Positions 50,939 to 59,695 of a DNA stretch of 64,000 nucleotides are shown one piece after another. Position numbers and translations under genes: made by a program. The notes under the pieces are model-generated. The model had not been told where the DNA came from and ran no database searches. It saw nothing but the letters and a program-made list of their open reading frames with translations. Source of the stretch: Nocardia nova NBRC 15556 (GTDB lineage Bacteria; Actinomycetota; Actinomycetes; Mycobacteriales; Mycobacteriaceae). Where the stretch lies: positions 1 through 64,000 of the forward strand of contig NZ_BDBN01000053.1 in NCBI RefSeq assembly GCF_001613005.1, in the 5' to 3' direction. Numbering within the stretch: position 1 is the stretch's first letter; the number at the start of each line of letters is the position of its first letter.

Positions 50939-51975
50939 AGGCACTCGTCACGGGCGCATCCGGATTTCTCGGCGGCGCGCTGGTCCGCCGCCTGGTCCGC
51001 GAGGGCGGCCACGAGGTGACCGTCCTCGCGCGGCGGACCAGCAACCTCGGCGACCTGCCCGAACTCGAGGGTGTGCGGATCGCCTACGGCGACCTCACCG
51101 ACGACGAATCCCTCGAACGCGCGTGCGCCGGAGTCGATGTGGTGTTCCACAGTGCCGCCCGCGTCGACGAACGCGGCACCCGCGCCCAGTTCCACACCGA
51201 GAACGTCCGCGCCACCGAAGTTCTGCTGCGCACCGCCCGCGCCGCCGGAGCCACGCGTTTCGTGTTCATCTCGAGCCCCAGCGCTCTGATGGATCGCGAC
51301 GGCGGCGATCAGATCGACATAGACGAATCGGTGCCGTATCCGCGCCACTACCTGAACCTGTATTCCGAGACCAAGGCCGCCGCCGAGCGCACCATCCTCG
51401 CCGCCGACACCCCGGGTTTCACCACCTGCGCGCTACGGCCGCGCGCGATCTGGGGAGCCGGCGACCGCTCCGGCCCGATCGTGCGCCTGCTCGGCCGGAC
51501 CGCACAGGGGCGCCTGCCCGATCTGTCGTCCGGCCGCTCGGTCCAGGCGTCGCTGTGCCATGTGGACAACATCGTGCACGCCTGTCTGGGCGTCGCCGGC
51601 TCCGACCGGGTCGGCGGCAAGGCCTATTTCGTCGCCGATGCGGAGCGGACCGACGTCTGGGCCTTCCTGGCCGAGGTGGCGGGCGGGCTCGGCTACCCGG
51701 CTCCCAGCCGCCGGCCGGATCCGCGTGTGCTGGCGGCCGCCGTGTCGGTGATCGAAACTGCCTGGCGCATACCGGCGATCGCGCGGCGCTGGTCGCCACC
51801 GCTGTCGCGCTACGTGGTGGCGTTGCTGACCCGCACCGCGACCTACGACACCGGCGCGGCGGCACGCGATTTCGGATACGCGCCGATCATCGACCGCGAA
51901 CAGGGCCTGGCCCGGTTCCTGTCCTGGCTCGAATCCGAGGGCGGCATCGAGCAACTCACCCGCGAGCTGCGGTAA
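50935..51975 (+). CDS. nltD: NAD(P)-dependent 2-alkyl-3-ketoacid reductase, OleD/NltD-like
   Basis: A 346-residue extended SDR of the 3-beta-HSD type: KALVTGASGFLGGALVRRLV (TGxxGFxG), FVFISSPSALMDRDGGDQID, and YSETKAAAERTILAADTPGF with Y143 and K147 as the catalytic pair, then TCALRPRAIWGAGDRSGPIV. OleD-type enzymes reduce the 2-alkyl-3-keto acid made by the thiolase before ring closure. The GTG overlaps the preceding stop. Confidence 0.87.
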   Translation: MKALVTGASGFLGGALVRRLVREGGHEVTVLARRTSNLGDLPELEGVRIAYGDLTDDESLERACAGVDVVFHSAARVDERGTRAQFHTENVRATEVLLRTARAAGATRFVFISSPSALMDRDGGDQIDIDESVPYPRHYLNLYSETKAAAERTILAADTPGFTTCALRPRAIWGAGDRSGPIVRLLGRTAQGRLPDLSSGRSVQASLCHVDNIVHACLGVAGSDRVGGKAYFVADAERTDVWAFLAEVAGGLGYPAPSRRPDPRVLAAAVSVIETAWRIPAIARRWSPPLSRYVVALLTRTATYDTGAAARDFGYAPIIDREQGLARFLSWLESEGGIEQLTRELR

Positions 51976-51995
51976 CGCAGAGTCAGGAGCCGATC

Positions 51996-53189
51996 ATGAG
52001 TCCCGTCTTCCGGCGGCGGATCTCCCCCACCGAGCGCATGTACTTCCCGATGCGCGATATGGCCCCGCCGTTTCTGATGCAACTGGCGATCCCGGGAACC
52101 GGGCCCCTGGACGCGGAGGCGCTGCGCCGGGCGGTCGCGGTCGCGGCCGCCGCCTGTCCGGGCGCCCGGCTGCGACGCGAGGGCAAGTACTGGGTGGACA
52201 CCGGCGTGCCCCCGGCCGTGCGCGAGATTCCCGGACATGTCGTGAACTACGACCGGCTCGAGGCCGACCCGGTCCTCGCGTCGGCGATCGGCCCCACCCC
52301 GGAAACCACCTGTGAGGTGCTGCTGCTGACCGGCGACCCGGTCACCGTGATCTTCCGGGTGTTCCACGGCGTCATGGACGGGATGGGCATGGTGCTGTGG
52401 ACTCGCAACGTCCTCGCCGCGCTGCGCGGTGAACAGCCGGAAGAACTTCGCGACCCGGTCGCCGACCGGGAACTGGTGCGGCGCCTCGGCGCGCCGGGAC
52501 GTCCCACTGCCATGATTCCCCGATTCCGTTCGGCGGTCGGCCACGGCCGTCAGGAGGTGGGCAGCCCCCGGCATCTGCTGCGGCACCGCAGTATCGGGGC
52601 CACCGGTCCCGGTGCGGTGGCGCGAGTGTCGGCGCTGCTGGCCGACGCCGCGGGCAGCACGCAGCGGATCATGGTGCCAGTCGATCTGCGCCGCCACGAC
52701 GCACAGCTGCGGTCGACGGCGAATCTGGCGTTGCCGCTGTTCCTCGACATCCGGCCCGGCCAGGATTGGCGACAGGTGCGCGAAGACATGCGTGCGGGTC
52801 TGCGAGACCGCACCGAACTCAACCAGTTTGCCGCCGGCGCGATCGCCAACGCACCGCACGCCGTCGGCCGCACCATTCTGCGTACGACCAACGCGCTCGG
52901 CGCCCGCTTCGGGCGCAACCTCGCCTCGGCGACGGTCTCGCACATGGGCCGCTTCGATCTCGGCGAACTGGCGGTGCCCGGCTGGTCGCCCACGTCGGTG
53001 CGGGTGCTGCCCCAACACAGCGTCGCGATGCCGCTGCTGTTCGCGATGGTGGAGGCGGGCGGCCGTACCGAGCTGACGGTCTCCGCGCGCAACGGCCGCG
53101 ACATCGAGGATCGGCTCGAAGCGCTGCTGGACCGCATCGCCTCCACGCTGGAAAGCGAACTGCCGCAACCGGATTCGGTCCCCGCATGA
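51996..53189 (+). CDS. HxxxD-type acyltransferase-like protein (condensation/PapA superfamily)
   Basis: A 397-residue protein. IFRVFHGVMDGMGMVLWTRN carries a HxxxDG motif (H124, D128), the signature of the condensation/PapA/wax ester synthase superfamily; the first His of the usual HHxxxDG pair is Phe here. The C-terminal half has SHMGRFDLGELAVPGWSP and VAMPLLFAMVEAGGRTELTV. Such enzymes transfer acyl groups to alcohols or amines. It is not part of the four-gene beta-lactone core, but CAGGAGC before the ATG and a four-base overlap with the transporter keep it in the operon. Confidence 0.8.
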   Translation: MSPVFRRRISPTERMYFPMRDMAPPFLMQLAIPGTGPLDAEALRRAVAVAAAACPGARLRREGKYWVDTGVPPAVREIPGHVVNYDRLEADPVLASAIGPTPETTCEVLLLTGDPVTVIFRVFHGVMDGMGMVLWTRNVLAALRGEQPEELRDPVADRELVRRLGAPGRPTAMIPRFRSAVGHGRQEVGSPRHLLRHRSIGATGPGAVARVSALLADAAGSTQRIMVPVDLRRHDAQLRSTANLALPLFLDIRPGQDWRQVREDMRAGLRDRTELNQFAAGAIANAPHAVGRTILRTTNALGARFGRNLASATVSHMGRFDLGELAVPGWSPTSVRVLPQHSVAMPLLFAMVEAGGRTELTVSARNGRDIEDRLEALLDRIASTLESELPQPDSVPA

Positions 53190-55330
53190 CGCGCTGGGCG
53201 CGGCTGGTCGGCACACGCCCGAAACTGGTGCTGCTCGCGGCGATCGGTTTCGCGATCGTGTGCGGACTGTTCGGCGCGGACGTCCAGCAGCGGGTGAGCG
53301 CGGCCGGATTCGCCGATCCCGGAAGCGAATCCGCGCTCGTCGACCGGGTGGTCACGGCACATCTGGGCCGGCAGAACCCCGATGTGATCGCGATCTTCAC
53401 CGTGCCCGACGGACAGGACCTCGCCGCACTGGGCCCGCGCGTCCAGCAGGCGGTCGACCACATCGATCCGGCGCTGCTGGCTCAGCCGGTGCAGACCTAT
53501 TGGAACAATGCCCCACCGCGCCAGAATTTCCTGCGGTCGGCGGACGGACGGCAGGGGCTGGCCGTGGTGTTCGCCGCCGGCGACGACAATCAGCGCATCG
53601 CCGCCTACCACGACATCGCCGCTGCGCTGACCGTTCCCGGCGTCTCGGTGCGATTCACCGGCTACAGCGCCCTGGCCGACGAGATCGACCGGCAGTCCCG
53701 CCACGATCTGGTGCTCGCCGAATCCGTCTCACTGCCGGTCACAGCGGTGATTCTGGTGCTGGTGTTCGGCGGAGTGGTCGCCGCCGGCCTGCCGCTGCTG
53801 GTGGGTGTGCTGGCCGTCGTGGGCTCACTGGGCGCGGTCGCGGTGATCGCGCACGTCACCGAGGTGAGTGTCTTCGCCGTGAACGTCGCCTCGCTGCTGG
53901 GACTCGGCCTGGCCATCGACTACGGGCTGTTCGTAGTCACCCGATTCCGCGAGGAACTCGCCGCGGGTGCCGCGGTTTCCGAGGCGGTGACGCGCACCCT
54001 GGCCACCGCCGGTCGGACCGTGGGATTCTCGGCACTGCTGCTGGCCTGTGCCTTCGCCGGAACGTTCGTCTTTCCGCAGGCGGTACTGCGATCGCTGGGT
54101 TTCGGGGCCATCGCGGCGGTCCTGCTGGCCGCGGGACTGTCGCTGACCGTCCTGCCCGCCGCGCTCGCCCTGCTCGGTCACCGCGTCGGCGCCTGGAGCT
54201 GGCGCCGCGACGCCTTCGACCGCGGCCGGCGCCGCGCCGAGCGATGGTGGGGCCGCGTGGTGGACGCGGTGGTGCGCCGGCCCGGCGTCGTGGCCGTCAC
54301 CGTCGGCGGACTGCTGCTCGTGCTCGCCACGCCGCTTTTGGGCGTGCGGTTGGGCGATGTCGACCATACGGCCCTCCCGGCGGGCAATGCCGTGCGCGCC
54401 GGTGTCGACGAACTCGCCACGCGTTTTCCGGAGGCCGGTAGCGGCGCGACCGTCCTGCTGCGCGGTGACGGCGCCCCACCCGACTCCCGCCCCACCGCCG
54501 CCGCGATCCGGGCGCTCGGCGCGGTCCCGGGTGTGCACGACGTGCAGCGACTCGCCACGGTGGACGACGCGGTGGTGCTGCACGCGGCCTTGAACGACCC
54601 GGACCGCTCCCCCGCCGCCATCGAAACCGTCACGCGCATAAGGAATCTCGAGCCGCCGGACGACGTCGAGATCCAGGTCGGCGGCGATACCGCGGCCACC
54701 GTGGACAGCGTCGCGGCCATCACCTCCCGGATGCCGCTGATGATCGCGGTGATGGTGCTAGCCACGCTGATCCTGCTCGGCGCGGCGTTCCGCTCGGCGG
54801 TGCTGCCGGTGAAGGCGGTACTGCTGGCATTCCTCAGCCTGGCCGCCACCTTCGGCATCCTGACCTGGATCTTCTGCCGGGGCCATCTCGCCGATCTGCT
54901 GCACGTGAGTGTGGGACCGCTCTCGGCGGGGATGATGGTGCTGATCATCGCCGTCGTCTTCGGGCTCTCGACCGACTACGAGGTCTTCCTGCTCTCGCGC
55001 ATGGTCGAGGCCCGTCACGACGGTTGCGACACCGTGACCGCGGTCCGCACCGGCACGGTCCGCACCGCCCGCGTGATCACCGCCGCCGCAACGCTTCTGG
55101 TGTTCATCACCGGCGCCTTCACGCTGTCCCCGCTGACGCCGATGCGATTCCTCGGCCTGGGCATGATCCTGGCGCTGGTCATCGACGCCACGCTGGTGCG
55201 GATGCTGCTGGTGCCGGCGCTGGTGCGGTTGATGGGCCCGCTGAACTGGTGGCCGATGCGGCCCGCCCGGGACCGTTACCCCGAAGGTAATGGACCTCGC
55301 GCGCGCGTCCGGGCAAGCTCGACATCATGA
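53186..55330 (+). CDS. MMPL/RND family lipid transporter
   Basis: A 714-residue MMPL protein: an N-terminal membrane span (ARLVGTRPKLVLLAAIGFAI), an extracytoplasmic domain, five spans including VASLLGLGLAIDYGLFVVTR with its Asp-Tyr pair, a second extracytoplasmic domain, and five more spans including IIAVVFGLSTDYEVFLLSRM. Asp-Tyr pairs at these places drive proton-coupled export in MmpL proteins. It probably exports the lipid made by this operon. Start and stop overlap the flanking genes by four bases each. Confidence 0.9.
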   Translation: MTRWARLVGTRPKLVLLAAIGFAIVCGLFGADVQQRVSAAGFADPGSESALVDRVVTAHLGRQNPDVIAIFTVPDGQDLAALGPRVQQAVDHIDPALLAQPVQTYWNNAPPRQNFLRSADGRQGLAVVFAAGDDNQRIAAYHDIAAALTVPGVSVRFTGYSALADEIDRQSRHDLVLAESVSLPVTAVILVLVFGGVVAAGLPLLVGVLAVVGSLGAVAVIAHVTEVSVFAVNVASLLGLGLAIDYGLFVVTRFREELAAGAAVSEAVTRTLATAGRTVGFSALLLACAFAGTFVFPQAVLRSLGFGAIAAVLLAAGLSLTVLPAALALLGHRVGAWSWRRDAFDRGRRRAERWWGRVVDAVVRRPGVVAVTVGGLLLVLATPLLGVRLGDVDHTALPAGNAVRAGVDELATRFPEAGSGATVLLRGDGAPPDSRPTAAAIRALGAVPGVHDVQRLATVDDAVVLHAALNDPDRSPAAIETVTRIRNLEPPDDVEIQVGGDTAATVDSVAAITSRMPLMIAVMVLATLILLGAAFRSAVLPVKAVLLAFLSLAATFGILTWIFCRGHLADLLHVSVGPLSAGMMVLIIAVVFGLSTDYEVFLLSRMVEARHDGCDTVTAVRTGTVRTARVITAAATLLVFITGAFTLSPLTPMRFLGLGMILALVIDATLVRMLLVPALVRLMGPLNWWPMRPARDRYPEGNGPRARVRASSTS

Positions 55331-55728
55331 TCGATACCGAAGGAACCCGGCTGTTCCACAGCACCATGCCGTTCACCGAGAAACTCGGCGTCGAGGTGCT
55401 CGAGCACGGGCCGAAGCTGGTGCGCAGCCGGCTCGCCTGGGACGAGAGCCTGTGCACCCTCGGCGGCGTCCTGCACGGCGGAGTGCTGATGTCGCTGGCC
55501 GACGCCACCGGTGCGGTGTGCGCGTACCTGAATCTGCCGGAGGGCAAGCAGGGCACCACGACCGTGGAGTCGAAGACGAATTTCCTGCGGGCGATCCGGT
55601 CCGGCTATGCGGTGGCCTCGTCGACGCCGCTGCACGCGGGGCGCAGCTTCATCGTGGTGGAAACCGAAATCCACGACGACGCCGGCAAACTCGTCGGCAA
55701 GGTCACCCAGACCCAGGCGGTGTTGTGA
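55327..55728 (+). CDS. PaaI-type hotdog thioesterase
   Basis: A 133-residue hotdog protein: LAWDESLCTLGGVLHGGVLM, SLADATGAVCAYLNLPEGKQ with Asp in the active-site helix, and TTVESKTNFLRAI. PaaI-like thioesterases hydrolyse acyl-CoA. As the last gene, overlapping the transporter stop, it may clear stalled acyl-CoA or release intermediates. Confidence 0.88.
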   Translation: MIDTEGTRLFHSTMPFTEKLGVEVLEHGPKLVRSRLAWDESLCTLGGVLHGGVLMSLADATGAVCAYLNLPEGKQGTTTVESKTNFLRAIRSGYAVASSTPLHAGRSFIVVETEIHDDAGKLVGKVTQTQAVL

Positions 55729-55740
55729 GCCAGAGCGCGC

Positions 55741-56673
55741 TCATCCAGGGCCGGGTCCGGCGCTGATCGCCATCCGCCCCACGTTGCGGCGGGTGGCGAT
55801 CCGATCGACGACGGCATCCAGCTCGGTCCAGTCGCGCACCTCCACGCGGGGACGTATCACCTTCTCCTCCAACAGCTTCCACAACCGCGCCCGATGCTGC
55901 GCGATCAGTTCGGGTTCGGTCCGCGACAGCAGTCCCATCGAGAAGCCGGTGATCGTTTTGAGGTCGCCCAGCAGCGTGGAGGTGTCGACCGCGCCACCAC
56001 CGGCGCTGTAGGCGACCAGCGTGCCGTGCGGGCCCAGGCTGTCCACGCCGCGCTGCACCAGGTCACCGCCGACGCCGTCGAGCACGATGTCGACGGCACG
56101 GGGCCACGGATCGTCGTAGGTCAGCACGTCATCGGCGCCGCACTGCCGGACGAAATCGAATTTTCCGGTCGATCCGACGGCGGCGACCACCCGGGACGCT
56201 CCCGCGGCTCGTGCGAGCTGGAGCGCCAGATGTCCGGCTCCGGACGCGGCGGCGGTGATCAGAACCGAGGCGCCCGCAACGGTTTTCGCCGCGTGCACCA
56301 CACCCATGGCGACCAGGCCGCCACGCACCACGGCCAGGGCGTCGGCCGCGGGCACATCGGCCGGTATCTCGGTCACCATCGCCGTTGCGGCACAGACGTA
56401 TTCGGCGTACAACGAGGCGAACACCACCCCGCCCACCCGGGTTCCGATCCAGGATTCCGCGACGCCGGGGCCCACCGCGACCACCGTCCCGACCATCTCA
56501 CCGCCCGGATTCGCCGCGGCATCGGCCCGCAGCATCCGCACCAGGCCGACACCTACACCGGTCAATTCGGTGCGGACCAGCACGTGCCCCGGTCCGGGCT
56601 CGGGGCGTTCGACCTCCACGAGCCGGGAGCGGGCGAGGCGATCCGCCGCGGGAGAGAACTGAATTGCGCGCAC
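55741..56673 (-). CDS. Zinc-independent MDR/quinone oxidoreductase-like protein
   Basis: A 310-residue medium-chain dehydrogenase of the QOR type: AIQFSPAADRLARSRLVEVE, HVLVRTELTGVGVGLVRML, GASVLITAAASGAGHLALQL (dinucleotide motif) and VDIVLDGVGGDLVQRGVDSL. The Cys/His zinc ligands of alcohol dehydrogenases are missing, as in quinone reductases. It converges with the operon's thioesterase gene after 12 bases and is divergent from the TetR gene at 56827. Confidence 0.88.
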   Translation of the reverse strand: MRAIQFSPAADRLARSRLVEVERPEPGPGHVLVRTELTGVGVGLVRMLRADAAANPGGEMVGTVVAVGPGVAESWIGTRVGGVVFASLYAEYVCAATAMVTEIPADVPAADALAVVRGGLVAMGVVHAAKTVAGASVLITAAASGAGHLALQLARAAGASRVVAAVGSTGKFDFVRQCGADDVLTYDDPWPRAVDIVLDGVGGDLVQRGVDSLGPHGTLVAYSAGGGAVDTSTLLGDLKTITGFSMGLLSRTEPELIAQHRARLWKLLEEKVIRPRVEVRDWTELDAVVDRIATRRNVGRMAISAGPGPG

Positions 56674-56772
56674 CGACAGTGCCTTTCGTCCTGGAGCGGC
56701 AGATGGCCGCGGGCTGATGCTCGAAGTGACTCAACAGCTGTTACGGGACAACATCCCTACCTCCTCGAATTC

Positions 56773-56842
56773 TTACTACCGACGTAAGATTATGACACCG
56801 CGCTGCGGTAGGTCAAGGCTATTTTTATGTCGGTGGTAATAT
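56773..56842. promoter_or_regulatory. TetR-type operator pair between MDR and TetR genes
   Basis: TTACTACCGACGTAAG (56773-56788) and, inverted, TTATGTCGGTGGTAA (56825-56839) share the half-site TTACyACCGACrTAA. The right copy overlaps a TAATAT sequence (56837-56842) that fits a -10 element for a leaderless TetR mRNA starting at the ATG at 56851. The left copy sits in the MDR promoter. Autoregulated control of both genes is inferred. Confidence 0.6.
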
Positions 56843-57489
56843 TTCCGGCCATGGCCAGTGCGACGCCCGGACTGCGGGAAACCAAGAAGCAGCAGACCCG
56901 CCAGGAGATTTCCGACTCCGCGACCAGGCTGTTCATCGAGCGCGGATTCGAGGCGACCACCATCGCGGAGATCGCGGAGGCCGCGCGGGTGGCGAAGAAG
57001 ACCGTCACCAACTACTTCCCGCGCAAGGAGGATCTGGCACTGGACCATCACGAGCAGTTCGTCGGCGCCCTCGCCGCCGCGGTAGCCGCCCGTGCCGCCG
57101 ACGAATCGGCGCTCGACGCGCTACGCCGCCTGTTCCGTTGCGCGGCACAGGATTACGCGGCCGACGTCGGATTCTCGGGACCGGAGTTCAGCCGCATGCT
57201 CGCAGACAGCCCGACACTCACCGCGCGGGTGCGCGAACTGCACGAGTTGCGCGAACAGGCCCTGGCCGACGTGCTACCCGGAGACGACCTGCTGCGCCGG
57301 ACGGCGGCCGCCCAATTGGCGGCGGCCTGCCGGCTGCTGTTCCAGCGCATTCAACAGCTGCAGCTGTCCGGCGCGCCGCGGCGCCGGGTCGCGGACACCG
57401 TCACCGCCGAGGCCGAGCGCATCTTCGATCTGCTCGAACCGGCCTTCGGCGAGTACGGGCGTGCTCCGAGGGATGACTACGAGGGATGA
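56827..57489 (+). CDS. TetR family transcriptional regulator
   Basis: A TetR protein with helix-turn-helix RQEISDSATRLFIERGFEAT, then IAEIAEAARVAKKTVTNYFP. The frame opens at ATG 56827 (220 residues), but ATG 56851 (MASATPGLRETKKQQ) is at least as likely: an operator half-site covers 56825-56839 and TAATAT stands 8 bases before the second ATG. It is divergent from the MDR oxidoreductase and shares an operator region with it. Confidence 0.9.
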   Translation: MSVVIFPAMASATPGLRETKKQQTRQEISDSATRLFIERGFEATTIAEIAEAARVAKKTVTNYFPRKEDLALDHHEQFVGALAAAVAARAADESALDALRRLFRCAAQDYAADVGFSGPEFSRMLADSPTLTARVRELHELREQALADVLPGDDLLRRTAAAQLAAACRLLFQRIQQLQLSGAPRRRVADTVTAEAERIFDLLEPAFGEYGRAPRDDYEG

Positions 57490-57504
57490 CTCCGAGTGAA
57501 TGCC

Positions 57505-58368
57505 TCAGAGTGAGCGCAGGCGCGGCACCAGCTCCGCGGCGCGTTCGGCGTATTCGACCGGATTCCGGTCAGGCATGATGTCGAATTGCGTAATGCCCAG
57601 CGCCGCATAGCGTTCGGCGTCGGCGACGAAGGCGTCCGGATCGTCCACGACCGGGCCGATGTAGGTGGCGGTCTTGCGGATCGTGTCGTAATCGCGCCCC
57701 TCGGCCTTGCAGTGGGCGCGCAGCACATCGAGTTTGCGCGTGACGTCCTCGGGCGAGGAGGCGAACAGATTGCAGGCGTCAGCGTAGCGGGCGACCAGCA
57801 GCAGCGTCTTCTTCTCACCACCACCACCGATCAGGATCGGCGGCCGCGGACGGCTCAACGGCGCGGGTACGCACAGCGTTTCGTCGAGCTGATAATGCGC
57901 GCCCCGGTACGGTCCGTTGTCGTCGCTCCACATCTGCAGGCAGATCTGCAGCGTCTCCTCGAGCCGTTCGAAGCGCTCCCCCATCGGCACCAGCGGCACA
58001 CCCAGCCCGCGTTGCTCCCGCTCGTACCAGGAGGCGCCGATGCCGAGCTGCGCCCGCCCGCCGGACAGCACATCGAGGGTGGTGACGATCTTGGCGAGCA
58101 GACCGGGATACCGGTACATCACACCGGTCACCAGCACGGCCAGGCGCATCCGCTCGGTCAGCGCGGCCACGTACCCCAGGGTCGTGTAGGCCTCGAGCAT
58201 CGGCTCCTCGGCCACCCCGGTGTGTTCCATCTGGAAGTAGTGATCCATCACCGTGAATTCGGTGAAACCGGCCTCCTCGGCGATCCGCGCGGTCTCCGCG
58301 ATGGCACCCGCGGTACGCGCCGGATCGGCGGGAGTCGAGAAGTTCCAGTAGTGCAGACTCAGTTCCAT
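57505..58368 (-). CDS. LLM class F420-dependent oxidoreductase
   Basis: A 287-residue LLM-fold protein: ELSLHYWNFSTPADPARTAG, FTVMDHYFQMEHTG, TTLDVLSGGRAQLGIGASWY, PRPPILIGGGGEKKTLLLVA. It closely resembles the enzyme at 38991 in layout. F420 use is inferred from the family. GAGG lies 6 bases before the ATG at 58368; a longer frame to 58416 lacks such a site. Confidence 0.9.
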   Translation of the reverse strand: MELSLHYWNFSTPADPARTAGAIAETARIAEEAGFTEFTVMDHYFQMEHTGVAEEPMLEAYTTLGYVAALTERMRLAVLVTGVMYRYPGLLAKIVTTLDVLSGGRAQLGIGASWYEREQRGLGVPLVPMGERFERLEETLQICLQMWSDDNGPYRGAHYQLDETLCVPAPLSRPRPPILIGGGGEKKTLLLVARYADACNLFASSPEDVTRKLDVLRAHCKAEGRDYDTIRKTATYIGPVVDDPDAFVADAERYAALGITQFDIMPDRNPVEYAERAAELVPRLRSL

Positions 58369-58576
58369 GACGCCTCGATTCTGCGCAGCGGTGGACAGGT
58401 GTCGATACCCGGACACAGCCTATCCAGCACGCGGTCGCGACAATGCGGTCCGGCCGGGCGAGATCGGGCCCGCACGACGGCGGAAACACCCGGATACGGC
58501 GCTCGCTCGCACACCGTAACTCGTTCGATACTGGTTAATTGCCCGCTATCGCATCCACTGGATTTATCCTGCCCAC

Positions 58577-59167
58577 ATGACAACCAGCAAAGAGGGAGTT
58601 TACGTGGGGCCATTGCACCAATTGGCCCGTGGCGCATGGCAATCATTGCTGGTCATCGGCCTGCTGTCGGTGATCGTCGGGATTATCGTGCTCGTCTGGC
58701 CCGGTCCGACGCTCGCCGTGGCCGGCATCCTGTTCGGCGTCTACCTGCTGATCTCGGGAATTCTGCAGTTGATCGCCGCCTTCGGCCCGCACGTCAGCAC
58801 CGGCTACCGGGTGCTGACCCTCATCAGCGGCATCCTGTCGTTCATCCTCGCCTTCTTCGCCTTCCGCAGCATCGGCAACTCCCTGGTGTTGCTGGCTCTG
58901 TGGATCGGCATCAGCTGGCTGTTCCGCGGCATCGCCGCCATGGTCGCGGGAGCCGAAGCGCCGCAAGGGGTCCCGGGCCGCGGCTGGGCGATCTTCTTCG
59001 GCATTCTGCTGTTGATCGGCGGTATCGCACTGGTGGTCTGGCCCATCCACTCGATCACCGTGCTGGCACTGGTCGTCGGGTGGTGGCTGATCTTCATGGG
59101 CGTGATGGAGATGATCTACGCCATCGAGGTCCGCAGCGTGGCCAAGAAGACTCCCGCCGAGCTGTGA
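58577..59167 (+). CDS. HdeD/DUF308 family membrane protein
   Basis: A 196-residue protein with six hydrophobic spans in three pairs, each ending in patterns such as VLVWPGPTLAVAGILFGVYL and VVWPIHSITVLALVVGWWLI, the HdeD repeat. In E. coli HdeD is linked to acid resistance at high cell density; in actinomycetes the role is unknown. It precedes another small stress-type membrane protein on the same strand. Confidence 0.88.
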   Translation: MTTSKEGVYVGPLHQLARGAWQSLLVIGLLSVIVGIIVLVWPGPTLAVAGILFGVYLLISGILQLIAAFGPHVSTGYRVLTLISGILSFILAFFAFRSIGNSLVLLALWIGISWLFRGIAAMVAGAEAPQGVPGRGWAIFFGILLLIGGIALVVWPIHSITVLALVVGWWLIFMGVMEMIYAIEVRSVAKKTPAEL

Positions 59168-59375
59168 TCGGCCGGCACGACCCCTTCGCCCCGGGCGCGA
59201 ATCCGCCTGGGGCGATGTCGTGTCCGGGGCCGTGGATTCGTACCGGAATACCCGCATAACGGCCGGTCACACTCTCTTGCGCCGGTCCGGTGACTATAGG
59301 CACATGCGCCTGCGGACAGGGCCTTTCCCCTGCTACGGTCGGGTCCCCTACAGGTTGCCCGCAAGGAGATTCACC

Positions 59376-59639
59376 ATGGGTATCATCACGATGATCATCA
59401 TCGGCCTCATCGCCGGTGCGATCGCTCGCCTCCTGGTTCCCGGTAAGGAGAACTTCGGCTGGATTCTGACCATCGTGCTAGGCATCGTCGGCGGTTACGT
59501 CGGCGGGACCCTGGGCAGTCTGGTCTTCGCCCCGCACAAGTTCAGCGTCCACCCGCCCGTCCAGCACACTTTCCTCGGCGCGATCGTCGGTGCCGTGATC
59601 ATTCTGGTCATCTACAAAGCGATTCGCAGTCGCGCCTGA
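59376..59639 (+). CDS. GlsB/YeaQ/YmgE family stress membrane protein
   Basis: An 87-residue protein with three membrane spans and glycine-zipper-like motifs: IIIGLIAGAIARLLVPGKEN, WILTIVLGIVGGYVGGTLGS and TFLGAIVGAVIILVIYKAIR. The family (often mislabelled transglycosylase-associated) is stress-induced in many bacteria. AAGGAG lies 8 bases before the ATG. A 14-base hairpin follows. Confidence 0.92.
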   Translation: MGIITMIIIGLIAGAIARLLVPGKENFGWILTIVLGIVGGYVGGTLGSLVFAPHKFSVHPPVQHTFLGAIVGAVIILVIYKAIRSRA

Positions 59640-59648
59640 GCGCACGAA

Positions 59649-59685
59649 CAACGGGCCCGGCTTCCTCGCGGAGCCGGGCCCGTTG
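59649..59685 (+). terminator. Bidirectional terminator hairpin
   Basis: CAACGGGCCCGGCT (59649-59662) pairs perfectly with AGCCGGGCCCGTTG (59672-59685). It lies between the convergent stress-protein and MCE genes and can serve both. Confidence 0.8.
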
Positions 59686-59695
59686 CCGTTGCGGG

